Assembly (NCBI RefSeq): GCF_018991925.1
Contig: NW_024735503.1
Span: 4,118,839 to 4,182,838 of the forward strand
Direction of reading: 5' to 3'
Length of the DNA: 64,000 nucleotides
DNA from: Homarus americanus
Taxonomy: Eukaryota; Arthropoda; Malacostraca; Decapoda; Nephropidae
The notes beneath the pieces were generated by a model. The model ran no database searches, was not told the DNA's origin, and was given only the letters and a program-made list of their open reading frames with translations. Both the position numbers and the translations under genes were made by a program. Positions 26,256 to 40,075 of this stretch are shown here, piece after piece (within the stretch, counting starts at the first letter, position 1; every line of letters starts with the position of its first letter).

Positions 26256-26317
26256 CTGCATGGTGGGGAAGAAAAGGTCTCTACATCCCAGTGTAGATTT
26301 ATAGTACAAAATGCACA

Positions 26318-29300
26318 CCTACAGAGCTCAGCAGTGCACTGATAACAAGTGGACTGTCTAACACAGAGCTCAGCAGTACACTGATAACAAGTGGACTGTC
26401 TAACACAGAGCTCAGCAGTACAATGATAACAAGTGAACTCTCTAACACAGAGCTCAGCAGTACACTGATAACAAGTGGACTGTCTAACACAGAGCTCAGC
26501 AGTACACTGATAACAAGTGAACTGTCTAACACAGAGCTCAGCAGTACACTGATAACAAGTGAACTGTCTAACACAGAGCTCAGCAATACACTGATAACAA
26601 GTGGACTGTCTAACACAGAGCTCAGCAGTACACTGATATCAAGTGGACTGTCTAACACAGAGCTCAGCAATACACTGATAACAAGTGGACTGTCTAACAC
26701 AGAGCTCAGCAGTACACTGATAACAAGTGAACTGTCTAACACAGAGCTCAGCAATACACTGATAACAAGTGGACTGTCTAACACAGAGCTCAGGAGTACA
26801 CTGATAACAAGTGGACTGTCTAACACAGAGCTCAGCAATACACTGATAACAAGTGGACTGTCTAACACAGAGCTCAGCAGTACACTGATAACAAGTGGAC
26901 TGTCTAACACAGAGCTCAGCAGTACACTGATAACAAGTGGACTGTCTAACACAGAGCTCAGCAGTACACTGAGAACAAGTGGACTGTCTAACACAGAGCT
27001 CAGCAGTACACTGATAACAAGTGAACTGTCTAACACAGTGCTCAGCAGTACACTGAGAACAAGTGGACTGTCTAACGCAGATCTCAGCAGTACACTGATA
27101 ACAAGTGGACTGTCCTACACAGAGCTCAGTACACAGATAACAAGTGAACTGTCTAACACAGAGCTCAGCAGTACACTGATAACAAGTGAACTCTCTAACA
27201 CAGAGCTCAGCAGTACACTGATAACAAGTGACCTGTCTAACACAGAGCTCAACAGTACACTGATAACAAGTGGACTGTCTAACACAAACTCAACAATACA
27301 CTGATAACATAAATTGGACTGTATCTAACACAGAGCTCAGCAGTACACTGATAACAAGTGACCTGTCTAACACAGAGCTCAACAGTACACTGATAACAAG
27401 TGGACTGTCTAACACAAACTCAACAATACACTGATAACAAGTGGACTGTCTAACACAGAGCTCAGCAATACACTGATAACAAGTGGACTGTCTAACACAG
27501 AGGCTCAGCGAACACACTGATAACAAACCTGTCTAACACAGAGCTCAGCAGTACTGATAACAAGTGGACTGTCTAACATAATCAGCAGTACACTGATAAC
27601 AAGTGACCTGTCACAACACAAGAGCTCAGCAGTACACTGATAACAAGTGGACTGTATAACACAGAAACTCAACAATACACTGATAACAAGTGACCTGTCT
27701 AACACAGAGCTCAGCAGTACACTGATAACAAGTGGACTGTCTAACACAAACTCAACAATACACCTGATAACAAGTGGACTGTCTAACACAGAGCTCAGCA
27801 GTACACTGATAACAATGGACTGTCTAACACCAGAGCTCAGCAGTACACTGATAACAAGTGGCCTGTCTAACTGAGAGCTCAGCAATTACTGATAACAAAA
27901 TTGAACTTTAATCTAACACACAGAGCTCGGCAGTACACTGATAACAAGTGGACTATCTAACACAAATCAGCAGTACCCACTGATAACAAGTGAACTGTCT
28001 AACACAGAGCTCAGCAATACACTGATAACAAAGTGACCTGTCTAACACAGAGCTCCAGCAGTACACACACTGATAACAAGTGACCTGTCTAACACAGAGC
28101 TCAGCAGTACACTGACAACAAGAGTGGACTGTCTAACACAGAGCTCAACAGTACACTGATAACAAGTGACCTGTCTAACACAGAGGCCTCAGCAGTACAC
28201 TGATAACAAGTGGACTGTATAACACAGGAAGCTCAGCAATACACTGATAACAAGTGACCTGTCTAACACAGAGCTCAGTACACTGATAACAAGTGGACTG
28301 TCTAACATAAGAGCTCAGCAATACAGTAACAAGTGACCACCATGTCTAACACAGAGCTCAGCAAAGTACACTGATAACAAGTGGACTGTCTAACACAGAG
28401 CTCAACAATACACTGATAACAAGTGACCTGTCTAACACAGAGCTCAGCAATACCCCACTGAGTAACAAGTGGACTGTCTAACACAAACTCAGCAGTACAC
28501 TGATAACAAGTGACCTGTCTAACACAAACTCAACAGTACACTGATAACAAGTGAACTTTAATACAACACAGAGCTCAGCAGTACACTGATAACAGTGAAC
28601 TGTCTAACACAGGAAAACTCAACAATACACTGATAACAAGTGACCTGTCTAACACAGAGAGAGCTCAACAGTACACTGATAACAAAGTGACCTGTCTAAC
28701 ACAGAGCTCAACCCAGTACACTGATAACAAGTGGACTGTCTAACTTTCTGAAACTCAGCAGGACACTGATAACAAATGACCTGTCTAACACAGAGCTCAG
28801 CAGTACACTGATAACAAGTGGACTGTCTACAACACAGAAACTCAGCAGTACACTGATAACAAGTGGACTGTCTAACACAAACTCAGCAGTACACTGATAA
28901 CAAGTGAACTGTCTAACTGAAGCTCAACCAGTACATACGATAACAAGTGAACTACAACCACAACACAGAGCTCAGCCCAGTACACTGATAACAAGTGAAC
29001 TGTCTAACACAGAGCTCAGCAGTACACTGATAACAAGTGGACTGTCTAACACAGAGAGCTCAGCAGCACACTGATAACAAGTGGACTGTCTAACACAGAA
29101 ACTCAGCAGTACACTGATAACAAGTGAACTGTAACACAAACTCAGCAGTACACTGATAACACGTGGACTGTCTAACACAAGAGCTCAGCAATACACACTG
29201 GTAACAAGTGGACTGTATCTAACACAGAAACTCCAGCAGTGCACCTGATAACAAGTGGACTGTCTGTCCTAAACTCAGCAGTACACTTGATAACAAGTGA

Positions 29301-29976
29301 ACTGCTCTAACACAGAGCTCACAGTACACTGATAACAAGTGGACTGTCTAACATAGAGCTCAGCAGCACTGATAACAAGTAACTGTCTAACACAGAGCTC
29401 AGCAGTACACTGATAACAAGTGGACTGTCTAACACAGAGCTCAGCAGTACACTGATAACAAGTGAACTGTCTAACACAGAGCTCAGCAGTACACTGATAA
29501 CAAGTGGACTGTCTAACACAGAGCTCAGCAGTACACTGATAACAAGTGAACTGTCTAACACAGAGCTCAGTAGTACACTGATAACAAGTGGACTGTCTAA
29601 CACAGAGCTCAGCAGTACACTGATAACAAGTGGACTGTCTAACACAGAGCTCAGCAGTACACTGATAACAAGTGGACTGTCTAACACAGAGCTCAGCAGT
29701 ACACTGATAACAAGTGAACTGTCTACACAGAGCTCAGCAGTACACTGATAACAAGTGAACTGTCTAACACAGAGCTCAGCAGTACACTGATAACAAGTGG
29801 ACTGTCTAACACAGAGCTCAGCAGTACACTGATAACAAGTGGACTGTCTAACACAGAGCTCAGCAGTACACTGATAACACGTGGACTGTCTAACACAGAG
29901 CTCAGCAGTACACTGATAACAAGTGACCTGTCTAACACAGAGCTCAGCAGTACACTGATAACAAGTGGACTGTCTA
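26318..29976. repeat. 42-bp satellite array, core GAGCTCAGCAGTACACTGAT
   Basis: About 3.7 kb; the 42-bp unit continues after the core as AACAAGTGGACTGTCTAACACA. Both ends (26,318-27,290 and 29,380-29,970) are nearly perfect, with only G/A exchanges at a few sites. The middle (about 27,300-29,370) is full of 1-6 bp indels. Because 42 is divisible by 3, one plus frame (NTELSSTLITSGLS repeated) and one minus frame (VLDSPLVISVLLSS repeated) stay open for 245-293 codons. With no start context, splice pattern or unique domain I treat these as satellite, not protein. Confidence 0.95.
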
Positions 29977-32900
29977 AGTATTAAACCAGTGACCATTAAT
30001 GTGTAACATTTTCATATCAAATGTAATAATAATGGTTAAGTGTAATGTTCTGATTGGTTTATCCACATTCAGTCCGTGGAGGACACTTCCAAATATAAGG
30101 AGACAACTTGTAAAAACGTAGCGAAGTAAACTACATTACCAGTACTTAAACCATAAAGTTACTCAAGTAAAAGTTAAAAAACAAAAATGTAAAGTAGTTA
30201 CTCCTTCTGTGAGCAATTATGGTTGACGCCGCATGTAAAAAAACTGCCAAAATATAAGTTAATAAATCGCTTAATGAACATTTTCTAGTCAAATATTAGT
30301 AATTAAACAACAGGAACCTGTAATATTTTCAGAGAGCCAAAAATAGTGATGTAAATTCATCCCAACCACATTATCTTCATTTGAATAAAAAAAATAAATA
30401 AATTTATAAAAGTTTAAGTGTTGTACTGAAATAAATTCATGACCCTTACCTCCGTCTCTTAACATTTAAGTTAAACAGAAGAAATACATTTGTACTGTAC
30501 AATATATTCATCTGAAAATAAAGTTGGCATATGTTGTATTGAAATAAATATATATTTTACCTGCACCTGAATAATTTATTTGTGTTGCACTGAAAAAGTT
30601 GAATTGAACTTTAACTTCTTTAAAATTAAACTTGACATGTGAGGTTAACAGAAAGAAATACATATTTACTTCATCAGTACATGAAAAAATGCAGTTTAAA
30701 AACATGAACCTTACCTCCATGTGTAAAACAAACACTACACTACCTCCACAAGTGTTAGTTATAATTATAATTAAATATAAACATTGTAAACTAACCTGAC
30801 CTAACCTAACCTTAAAGCTAACAGTGTTACAAGCCTTGATTTACCTCAGTACCTGACGTTGGCACTGCGAGGTTTACGGTACTGAAGGGTCACCAGTGTA
30901 ATAAGATACATGCAGTAAAATATATACCTACAGTATAAAATATGCTCCCAGATAAAGCAAGGCTCAGTATTCAAAGTCTATCCCCACTTAGTGAAACTAT
31001 GAATGATACCAGTAAGTTTATTCAATGTGTTTATTTTTTACTCGGAAGTAACATTAAAAATTGCATTACTGTATCTTTAATCCCTGGAACTATTAATAAC
31101 CATGTGTCAAACCTGCAGCCTATTATAGTGATACCTTACATCTGTAAACTGACTCACTGTACTTACCTTGTCCTGCTGTCTCAACCTGTAAAACATAAAC
31201 CAGTGTTAGATACAAGGGTTTATAAAACTATTGTGATGTTTTTAACACTGCTGCCATGATAAAAATATCACTAAAGGACTAAGATCAATTATCGGGAGTT
31301 ATTGACTTTTATCTCGGAAAATTTCGGAAAGTATAAAAAATTTCACACAACTCACCGAGAAATTTATATTACTTCCCCAAATTCATTAATGGTATGTTAC
31401 TGATCACTTAACATCCACTCCTCGGGTACTAAAGGTCTTGTCTTAATAATTTTAGAACAAACCCTTGACAAGTTGTTGAGATATGTTTGTTCACTTATTA
31501 CTAACTATCAGTAAACTATTTCCAAAATTAAACAGCTGAACAATTCAACAAACAGGGAAGGAGGGAATACCATGTATTCAACAGTGGCATATCCAGGATG
31601 TTTTATGGTGGAGAATGGTGGAAAGATTCACCCCAAAAGATCAAAACTTTTCCCCATTTGTTCTAACACATGCCTAGAGTACTGTACACATGACTGCATC
31701 CACATTTAAATAGCCATAAATTCATTTTATAAAAAAATTAGTTTCATTCCCCACTCAATATGTCAGAAAAAAAATCACTTATTTCACTCAAATAACCCAC
31801 ACACCTAATTAAGGTATATAAATATTAATTACCTACTTCACCTGTCAAAAAATATAACTCGCTTGGCAACACGAAAAATAATGAACGTCTCAATAGTAGT
31901 GAGTGTGTTGACATATCCACTCTAATATTTCGACGTAAACAGAGAAAAGGAATTCGACAATTGCGGGGGAGGGTTCCATGTTAATTCAAACCCTGGTCAA
32001 CTTAATTCCCAGTCAACTCAACCCCCTGTTAACTCAGCCCCTCATAAATTCAACTAGCATGCATTAAAGCTGAACCACAAGTAATTCGTGTTACATTAGC
32101 ACTCTCCCTGCACTGCATATCACAGTCCCAGACCTGAACCAGATATAACTTAAGGAATTGAACCAAAATTTCTAGAGATACTATTTGCATGATACTGAAT
32201 ACGAAAATGGAACCGAGAATACACGGAACCTATTAGAACCTGACCTAACCCTACCTAACCTTACCTAATCTCACCAAATATTACCTAAATTCCTAACCTG
32301 TGCATTGTCGTTTTGATTGTCTTACTATCAACCAAATAACATCGAGAAAAAATAAACTAATTCAATCCAATATAAATCGTAATAAACACGCCCGGTGAGA
32401 TCGTCGTTGGTTCTTGACACTTAACAAAGAGCGCGGGCGAGCTGTAGAGCAAGATGATCAGAGCTCAGGAGTTTTTACCCCGTGATTTCCCTATTCTTTC
32501 ACGCCCTGCCCACTATAATGTTGCCGCTTCCATTTTATTACTCAGTATCGTCAAGAAAACATTTCCTGAAAATTTGGTGCAATTCCATCAAGTCCTTCTG
32601 GTGTTAAACCTTACCACATTTTTATAATTATTATAAATAATACCCAAATTATATGTGATGTTGATAATCCATGATTCTCGACTCATTTGCAGAATAGCTT
32701 ATTAATACGGAAGAGTAATTATTTTGTGAATACTCGTCTTAGGACCGCCCACAATTTAACACTCGGAATATGTCTTTTCGTATTAACAAATAAATAAAAC
32801 TATTCTAGGGTGTTTTTAGGCAAATATTGGTATTATTTTCTTCTGAGTTTACCCATACCTTTTCGTACCATGTTAATATCCCACAAATTGAGTGGGGCTT

Positions 32901-33234
32901 TGATGATGAGGGAAATTACTGGATAAATTGGAGTAAACTGATTTAAATCAGCTTCCTAGGTTATGATTGGTTGTGTTCGTAAGATTTTCATGAATTTCAC
33001 ACTCGTTTCTTGGGTTCAAGTTGACACTTGCAAAACACATCGAAATATACAAGAAAGACACAATGTCGCCCAAAAGTGGTGGACAATTATATTTACGTCA
33101 GCGAGATAGTCTGTTATGTACGGCAGCAAGTTGAGTCTTATAACACATTTCGTGAAATAAATGATACATTTACTTATTGGAAATCTAACCTAATCTTACC
33201 TGACCCACCTCGTAAACTCTGAGGCCTAATATCA
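29977..33234. other. AT-rich single-copy stretch without recognisable genes
   Basis: The longest low-repeat interval in the window. It holds short CCTAACC runs at about 30,790-30,815 and 32,235-32,300. A 105-codon open frame at 30,942-31,259 (plus) has no motif I recognise. A segment at about 32,145-32,290 recurs at 48,945-49,050. No convincing exon was found. Confidence 0.5.
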
Positions 33235-33789
33235 CGGCCGGGGGTCCGACTAATCACCCAAATGTCCCCAAATGTAGCCAAATGTAGCCGGAATGAAGTC
33301 AAATAATGGTCCTAGATGAATAAATCGGACTGCCAATCACTTCTCGACTAGTATTTGGTGTCACAAAGTCACAAAAAATTGGTGAACTTAATTTAATCTG
33401 AGTTAATAGATCGAGTGCATGTACCTAACCTAACTTAACCTAACCTAACCTCGACTAGTATTTGGTGTCACGAAGTCACAAAAAATTGGTAAACTTAATT
33501 TAATCTGAGTTAATAGATCAAGTGCATGTACCTAGCCTAACCTAATCTAATCTAATCTAATCTAATCTAATCTAATCTAATCTAATCTAATCTAATCTAA
33601 CCTAACCTAACCTAACCTAACACAACACAACTCAGATTAAATTAAGTTTACCAATTTTTTTTTTACTTTATGACACCAAATAATAATCGAGAAGTGATTC
33701 ACAGCCTGAATTACGCTTGTACGACCATCATTTGACTTCATTGCGACTATGTTTGGGTACATTTGGGTAATTAGTCGGACCCCCGGCCG
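33235..33789. mobile_element. Fold-back (long TIR) element with internal TCTAA repeats
   Basis: About 555 bp with inverted arms near 190 bp. Both termini read CGGCCGGGGGTCCGACTAAT on their own strand, then ACCCAAATGT, CAATGAAGTCAAAT-like and TCACTTCTCGA blocks, down to AACTTAATTTAATCTGAGTT. Part of the left arm is directly duplicated (about 33,348-33,440 and 33,450-33,537). The centre is CCTAA/TCTAA pentamer repeats (33,540-33,620). No coding sequence and no clear target duplication, so the superfamily is undetermined. Confidence 0.78.
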
Positions 33790-35090
33790 GGCAGCCTGTG
33801 AGCGAGGTGCCGCAGGTCAAGGAGCAACTTGGTAAACATTAATCTGGGTTAAAGACAAGTTTCTCATAGTGTTTGCCAGCAAAAAGTTATTATACTCACC
33901 TTAGTGGGGGTTGTTGGCAAGTCACTCCTGTTAACACTATCTTCCACACTTTTAATAATGTAAACTTTAAACTATCGGTACTTTTATCATCAAAACATGA
34001 GTTTTCAAAATAAGTCTTTTTCCGTTAGCCGAACTATTAAATGACACTCCATTTCCAGTTTAAATACCTCTATGATCCTTTCACACAGTAAGTTTCAACT
34101 CGGAAGTTTGCACAAACAATATTCTTGCATATCTTTAATAAAAGATGTCAGAGAAACCCGTATTGGGGTAAATTTTAACGAAATCGCTGCCCGCTGGTCA
34201 CTCACGATAAATCAACACTGACATACAGTATTTCCACAGCAGTGTTCTCAGATAAAATTTTCCCAGCTTGCCAAAGTTAAAAATATATCCAGCCAAATCA
34301 GATTCAAACGTCCGCCCAATATCCAATCAAATTATCAATGCTTTAATATTATTAGAGTTTGTTATATTAAGTTTAAGGTATTGTGGCCTTTATGTAATTA
34401 TGTAGCATTTACGGTTCTATATTATTATTGTTTCGCAGAGGTTTTATTTCATCTGTGGTTTCAGTTCCATCCTAAACTTTAGATGTATTTTCGTCTCGTA
34501 CTAAAAACTCAATCTGAAACCAGTCAAAATTAACTAATCCCATCAATTTAAAAATTTTCTCACCAAACTTAGAAAAAGGAGACAAATTTGGTGGTTCAAC
34601 AGCCATATTTGGGAACACTGTCTGACAGACTGACGTCAGGCGCCAAACTGCTATCTTACCGAGATCGATTAACTTTATCGTCTTGAGTACACTGTATATT
34701 ATTTTTTAATATGCAGTAGAGTAAATGAACAAAATTGTAAACACATGCATAAAATAAATATACTATAATTATACTTTTTTTGTAACTAATATGTATTATC
34801 CCAAAGAAAAATAAATGGTACAATCCAGGCATCTTCAGAAAGTCTTATATATACTGTATATGCAGAACAAAATAAGTGAATGCTGTATTTTTCTGCCAAT
34901 CTAATGAGACATTCATCTTAACCTGTGCTGGAATAATATTAACAGTAATGATGTTATGTCCTTATGGAACCTTTCGTGTTTACTTTTGTTTCATTAATCA
35001 GTAAATTAAACAAGACCATTAGTAGTAAATACACTCACATGAACTAGTTGCTGAAGCGTAGTAATATATTATAACAATACGTAAATACTC
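33790..35090. other. Single-copy stretch without recognisable genes
   Basis: AT-rich. No protein motif, RNA gene or splice-framed exon was recognised. Confidence 0.5.
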
Positions 35091-35094
35091 ACAG

Positions 35095-36510
35095 TTACTC
35101 ACAGATGATCTTCTGGAAGAGGCTCACGCCTGACTCCAGCTCAATAGCCTCTTCTCTACTCAGACGGTGGCTGTGTGTGGCGGATATTTGTGCCCTATAA
35201 TTATATACTTGTTATTGATTTTTCCAGTATTTATCTAATTTTGCTTCAAACTTTTCCACCGTCTCCACATTCACTACCCACTCAGGTAACCCATTCCAGT
35301 TGTTGACAACCCTACTAATGAACGAGTGTCTTCTGAGATTTAGCCTCGCTCTTGTTTTGTAGATCTTCTTTGAGTTCCCCCGGGTAGTGTCAGCCTCCCT
35401 CATCTGGAACATTCCTGCTGTACATGCCTGGTCATATATGCCACACACTATCTTGTATGTTTCCACTTGGTCCCCACGAGATCTTCTGTACGCCAGTGTC
35501 GGTAACTGTAATTTCCTTAGTCTTTCCTCATAAGATAAATCCTTGATCTGTGGTACTAATTTGGTCGCCCTCCTCTATACATTCTCAACTGCTTCAATAT
35601 CCTTAATGAGATATGGGCACCAAATTTGACTAGCATACTCATGGTGTGGCCTAACCTTAGCAGTGTACAGAGCCTTGAATATAGGTGCATCTAGATGAAC
35701 AAAAGTTTTTCTAATAATGCCCACTATTTTATTAGCCTTGTTGATTTTCTCAGTTAGATGGTCAGAAAACGTCAGCTTATCATCGATGACTACCCCTCTA
35801 TCCTTCTCTACAGTCGTCTTCTTGATCGTGGTGTACATATGATATCCATGGTCAGCAACTTTTGTTCTTCCTATCCTCATGTATTTACTTTTTTCTGGGT
35901 GAAAGTTCAGCATCCACTTCTCAGTCCAACCCCTGATCCCATCCAGGTCCTTCTGCAGCATGTCACAATCCTCGCCTCGTTCTATTTTCCTAAAAATCTT
36001 TGTGTCATCCGCGCATAGATATACCTCACTGTCGTGTTTAATTGCCTCAGGCAGGTCATTGATAAAAAGGACAAACAGCAGGGGGCCGAGGACAGAACCC
36101 TGAGGGACCCCACTAGTGACCTCTCTCCAGTCAGATACTTCTCCATTTACCACAACTCTCTGTTTTCTCTTAGTTAAAAAATTCCTTACCCAATCAAGAT
36201 ATTTTCTATCAATGCGATAACTAGATACTTTTTCTAATAGTCTTTTGTGGGGTATTCTATCAAAAGCCTTCATGAAGTCACAATACACTGTGTCCACAGC
36301 CTGACTGTCATCGATAATTTCCGTCCACCTGTCTAGTACCCTAATCAACTGTAGGACTGTTAACCTGCCGGAAATGAAGCCAAACTGTTTATAACTAAAC
36401 AATCCATATTTTTTCTTATGGGATATCATCTCTTCCCTTAATATTGACTCCATTAATTTGCAGATTACACTAGTTAGACTTACTGGCCTGTAGTTCACTG
36501 TAGCGTGTGA
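35095..36510 (-). mobile_element. CR1-like LINE, near-intact RT with two nonsense codons
   Basis: Minus-strand non-LTR element truncated at the 5' end inside RT (it starts at NYRPVSLTS, about 36,500). In order it shows CDFMKAFDRIPHKRLL, SGVPQGSVLGPLLFVLFIND, the catalytic box CADDTKI (about 36,000), WMLNFHPEKSKYM, KDRGVVIDDKLTFSDH, then the C-terminal region RRHSFISRVVNNWNGLP. One reading frame runs from 36,498 to about 35,095, interrupted only by a TAG at about 35,574 (where CAG or AAG is expected) and a TAA at about 35,210. The segment after that TAA stays in frame (HSHRLSREEAIELE), so the original C-terminus was probably at 35,095. It is the best preserved RT palm in the window, but not functional. 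Confidence 0.88.
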
Positions 36511-36574
36511 GTTTGTTAGACCATAACTGCATATTTTACTCAGCTAATACATGAAATAATGACAGAATTAGTCA

Positions 36575-37340
<766 letters not shown>

Positions 37341-37454
37341 ATATTATATATACAGTATATATATAAAATAAAATAAAAATTTATAAGTGAGTATCAATGA
37401 TGGGCAGCAACTTGGAGTATTGTTATCTGGGTATTGCAAGGTTATTGTGCGTCA

Positions 37455-37560
37455 TACAATCTTGTGGTCGTATCTGACGTTGTTGTGGTCGTATCTGACG
37501 TTGTTGTGGTCGTATCTGACGTTGTTGTGGTCGTATTTCACGTTGTTGTGGTCGTATAAA
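37455..37560. repeat. 21-bp tandem repeat, core GTCGTATCTGACGTTGTTGT
   Basis: Five copies, the last with ATTTCACG in place of ATCTGACG. Confidence 0.92.
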
Positions 37561-37689
37561 CAGCGTCATACAACAAAGGTAGTTAAGCTCGGCCAGTAGA
37601 CGTGTACAGCAGACAGCGGGACACGAGGCACCTGAGGAATATAATAATGATACAGCACAGACTTAGTAGACTCACGTTTTGAAGTGATA

Positions 37690-37800
37690 GTGACCCTAAC
37701 CTAACCTAACCCAACCCAACCTAACCTAACCTAACCCAACCTAACCTAACCCAACCTAACCCAACCCAACCTAACTTAAGCTTAACCTAACCTAACCCGC
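37690..37800. repeat. CCTAA/CCCAA pentamer tract
   Basis: About 20 telomere-type pentamers, interstitial. Confidence 0.92.
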
Positions 37801-38215
37801 ACAGGTAATGTTAAAACCTCACACTCTATTGAATAAAGGGCCGAGTGATTACAAACAAGTGGATCCACCAATAAGGCGATATTTATCCTTAAGGAGTGAG
37901 TAAGTCACCAATAGCGAGTGAACACTAACAGCTCAAGGAGTACAGTTCAGACGACCACTAAATCAAGGAAGAGTGGTCCTAACGATTGGTAGGTCCATCC
38001 CTCCTCACCCCCTCTTATTCTCTTCTTCTCCCTCTTCCTCCTCCTCTTCATCCCCTCTTCCTCCCTCCTCTTCTCATCATTTCTCTTCACCCTCCTTCCT
38101 CCCCTCCTCACCCCCCCAGCTCCCTCCCGCCTGGACCATCTTAGAGGTCTTATAATCTGGTCCTCCTCTCCCGAGAATGAACGTATTTTCGTCTCAATAT
38201 TTCTCAATTTCTATA

Positions 38216-38279
<64 letters not shown>

Positions 38280-38344
38280 CTTTGTCTAATTTGAAAATGT
38301 TCGCAAAACATTTAATTCTGTTCTCCATGTGCCATGAGTCGTGA
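37801..38344. other. Low-complexity stretch, no gene seen
   Basis: Includes a pyrimidine-rich block (38,000-38,120) and a perfect (CT)n run at about 38,220-38,275. Confidence 0.6.
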
Positions 38345-38565
38345 AAGGCTGTAGGTCGTGGCCGGACCGTGGGTCGTGGCCGGACCGTGGGTCGTGGCCA
38401 GGCCGTGGGTCGTGGCCGTGGGTTACGACCAGTCCGTAGGTCGTGAACGAGTCGTGAACGGACCGTGAGTCGTGAACGGGCCGTGGGTCGTGAGAGGGCC
38501 GTGGGTCGTGAACGGGCCGTGGGTCGTGGCCGGGCCGTGTTTCCTGGTAGGGTCGTGGGTTGCGT
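38345..38565. repeat. 18-bp minisatellite GTGGGTCGTGGCCGGACC
   Basis: About 12 copies with GTCGTGAACGGGCC variants. The unit is a multiple of three, so frames on both strands stay open. Confidence 0.92.
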
Positions 38566-38809
38566 GCCTGGGCCACCAAAAAGGTATATAATAGTTTACC
38601 TCATTGGTCGGGCGCTGTTCAAAGAAAATGAGACCGAAGTGAAATTAGGCGGACTAACTATATTATGGCGACGCCTTGGGGCCTGGCAGCTGGCGGGACA
38701 CAGACCTGGTGTGGCAGACTGTATGGTACAAGCTTAGTGTGGTAGGTAAGGTAACTCGCTCATATTTACTGACATACGGCAGACTCCATAAGCAATACTG
38801 GTAGTGAGT

Positions 38810-40075
38810 GTGTTAATGTGTCAGGTAAGGTGTGTTAGTGTGTCAGGTAGGGCGTGTTAGTGTGTCAGGTAGGGTGTGTTAGTGTGTCAGGTAGGGTGTG
38901 TTAGTGTGTCAGGTAGGGTGTGTTAGGGTGTGTTAGTGTGTCAGGTGGGGTGTGTTAGTGTGTCAGGTAGGGTGTGTTAGTGTGTCAGGTAGGGTGTGTT
39001 AGTGTGTCAGGTAGGGTGTGTTAGTGTGTCAGGTAGGGTGTGTTAGAGTGTCAGGTAGAGTGTGTTAGAGTGTCAGGTAGAGTGTGTTAGTATGTCAGGT
39101 AGGGTGTGGTAGTGTGTCATGTAGGGTGTGTTAGTGTGTCAGGAAGGGTGTGTTAGTGTGTCAGGTAGGGTGTGTTAGTGTCTGTCGGGTAAGGTGTGTT
39201 GATGTGTCAGGTAAGGGTGTGTTAGTGTGTGGAGTAGGTGTGTTGGTGTGTCCAGGTGAATGTGTGGTGTGTCAGGTGGTGTGTTAATTGTGTCAGGTGG
39301 GGTGTGTTAGTGAGCCAGGAAGGAGGGTGTGTGTTAGTGTCCAGTGGGTGTGTGTTGTGTGTCGTGTGGGGTCTTGTGTTGGTGTGTCAGGAAGGGTGTG
39401 TTAGTGTGTCCAGGTAGGGTGTGTTAATGTGCAGGTAGGGTGTGTTAGTGTGTCATGTGGGGTGTGTTTGGTGTGTCAGGTGGGGTGTGTTGGTGTCAGG
39501 TAGGGTGTGTTAGTGTGTCCCAGGTGGGTGTGTTAGTGTCAGGTAGGGTGTGTGGTGTCAGGTGCAGGTGTGTTGGTGTGTGGTGGGGTGTGTGTTGGTG
39601 TGTCCAGGTGGTGTGTTGGTGTGTCAGGTGGGGTGTTGGTGTGTGGTGGGGTGTGTTAGTGTGTCAGGTGGGGTGTGTTAGTGTGTCAGGTGGGGTGTGT
39701 TGGTGTGTCTGGGTGGGGTGTGTTGGTGTGTCAGGTGCAGGGTGTGTTAGTGTCTCGGGTAGGGTGTGTAGGGGTGTGTCCCAGGTGGGGTGGTGTGTGG
39801 GTAAGTCTGTTAGTGTGTCAGGTAGGTGTGTGTTAGTGTGTCAGGTAGGGGTGTGTTAGTGCTATCAGGTGGGGTGTGTGGTGTGTCAGGTAGGGTGTGT
39901 TAGTGTGTCAGGTAGGGTGTGTTAGTGTCTCAGGAAGGGTGTGTTAGTGTGTCAGGTAGGGTGTGTTAGTGTGTCAGGTAGGGTGTGTTAGTGTCTCAGG
40001 AAGGGTGTGTTAGTGTGTCAAGTAGGGTGTGTTAGTGTGTCAGGTAGGGTGTGTTAGTGTGTCAAGTAATGTGTG
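38810..40075. repeat. 22-bp minisatellite, core TAGTGTGTCAGGTAGGGTGT
   Basis: Left (38,810-39,180) and right (39,880-40,075) segments are regular. The middle (about 39,180-39,880) has many 1-5 bp indels and drops of repeat parts. Confidence 0.95.

Noticed and set aside
26423..27304. A 293-codon plus-strand frame of 14-residue S/T/L repeats, with a 245-codon mirror on the minus strand
   Set aside because: The repeat unit is 42 bp, so frames stay open on both strands by arithmetic. There is no unique domain, start context or splice structure.
30942..31259. 105-codon open frame in the single-copy AT-rich region
   Set aside because: No recognisable motif, and AT-rich sequence of this length gives such frames by chance often enough; not listed as a gene.
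35103..35194. A 92-bp minus-strand stretch with AG/GTGAGT borders that looks like a host exon (HSHRLSREEAIELE)
   Set aside because: It is in the same frame as the adjacent LINE RT and separated from it by only one nonsense codon, so it is more simply the LINE's C-terminal end.
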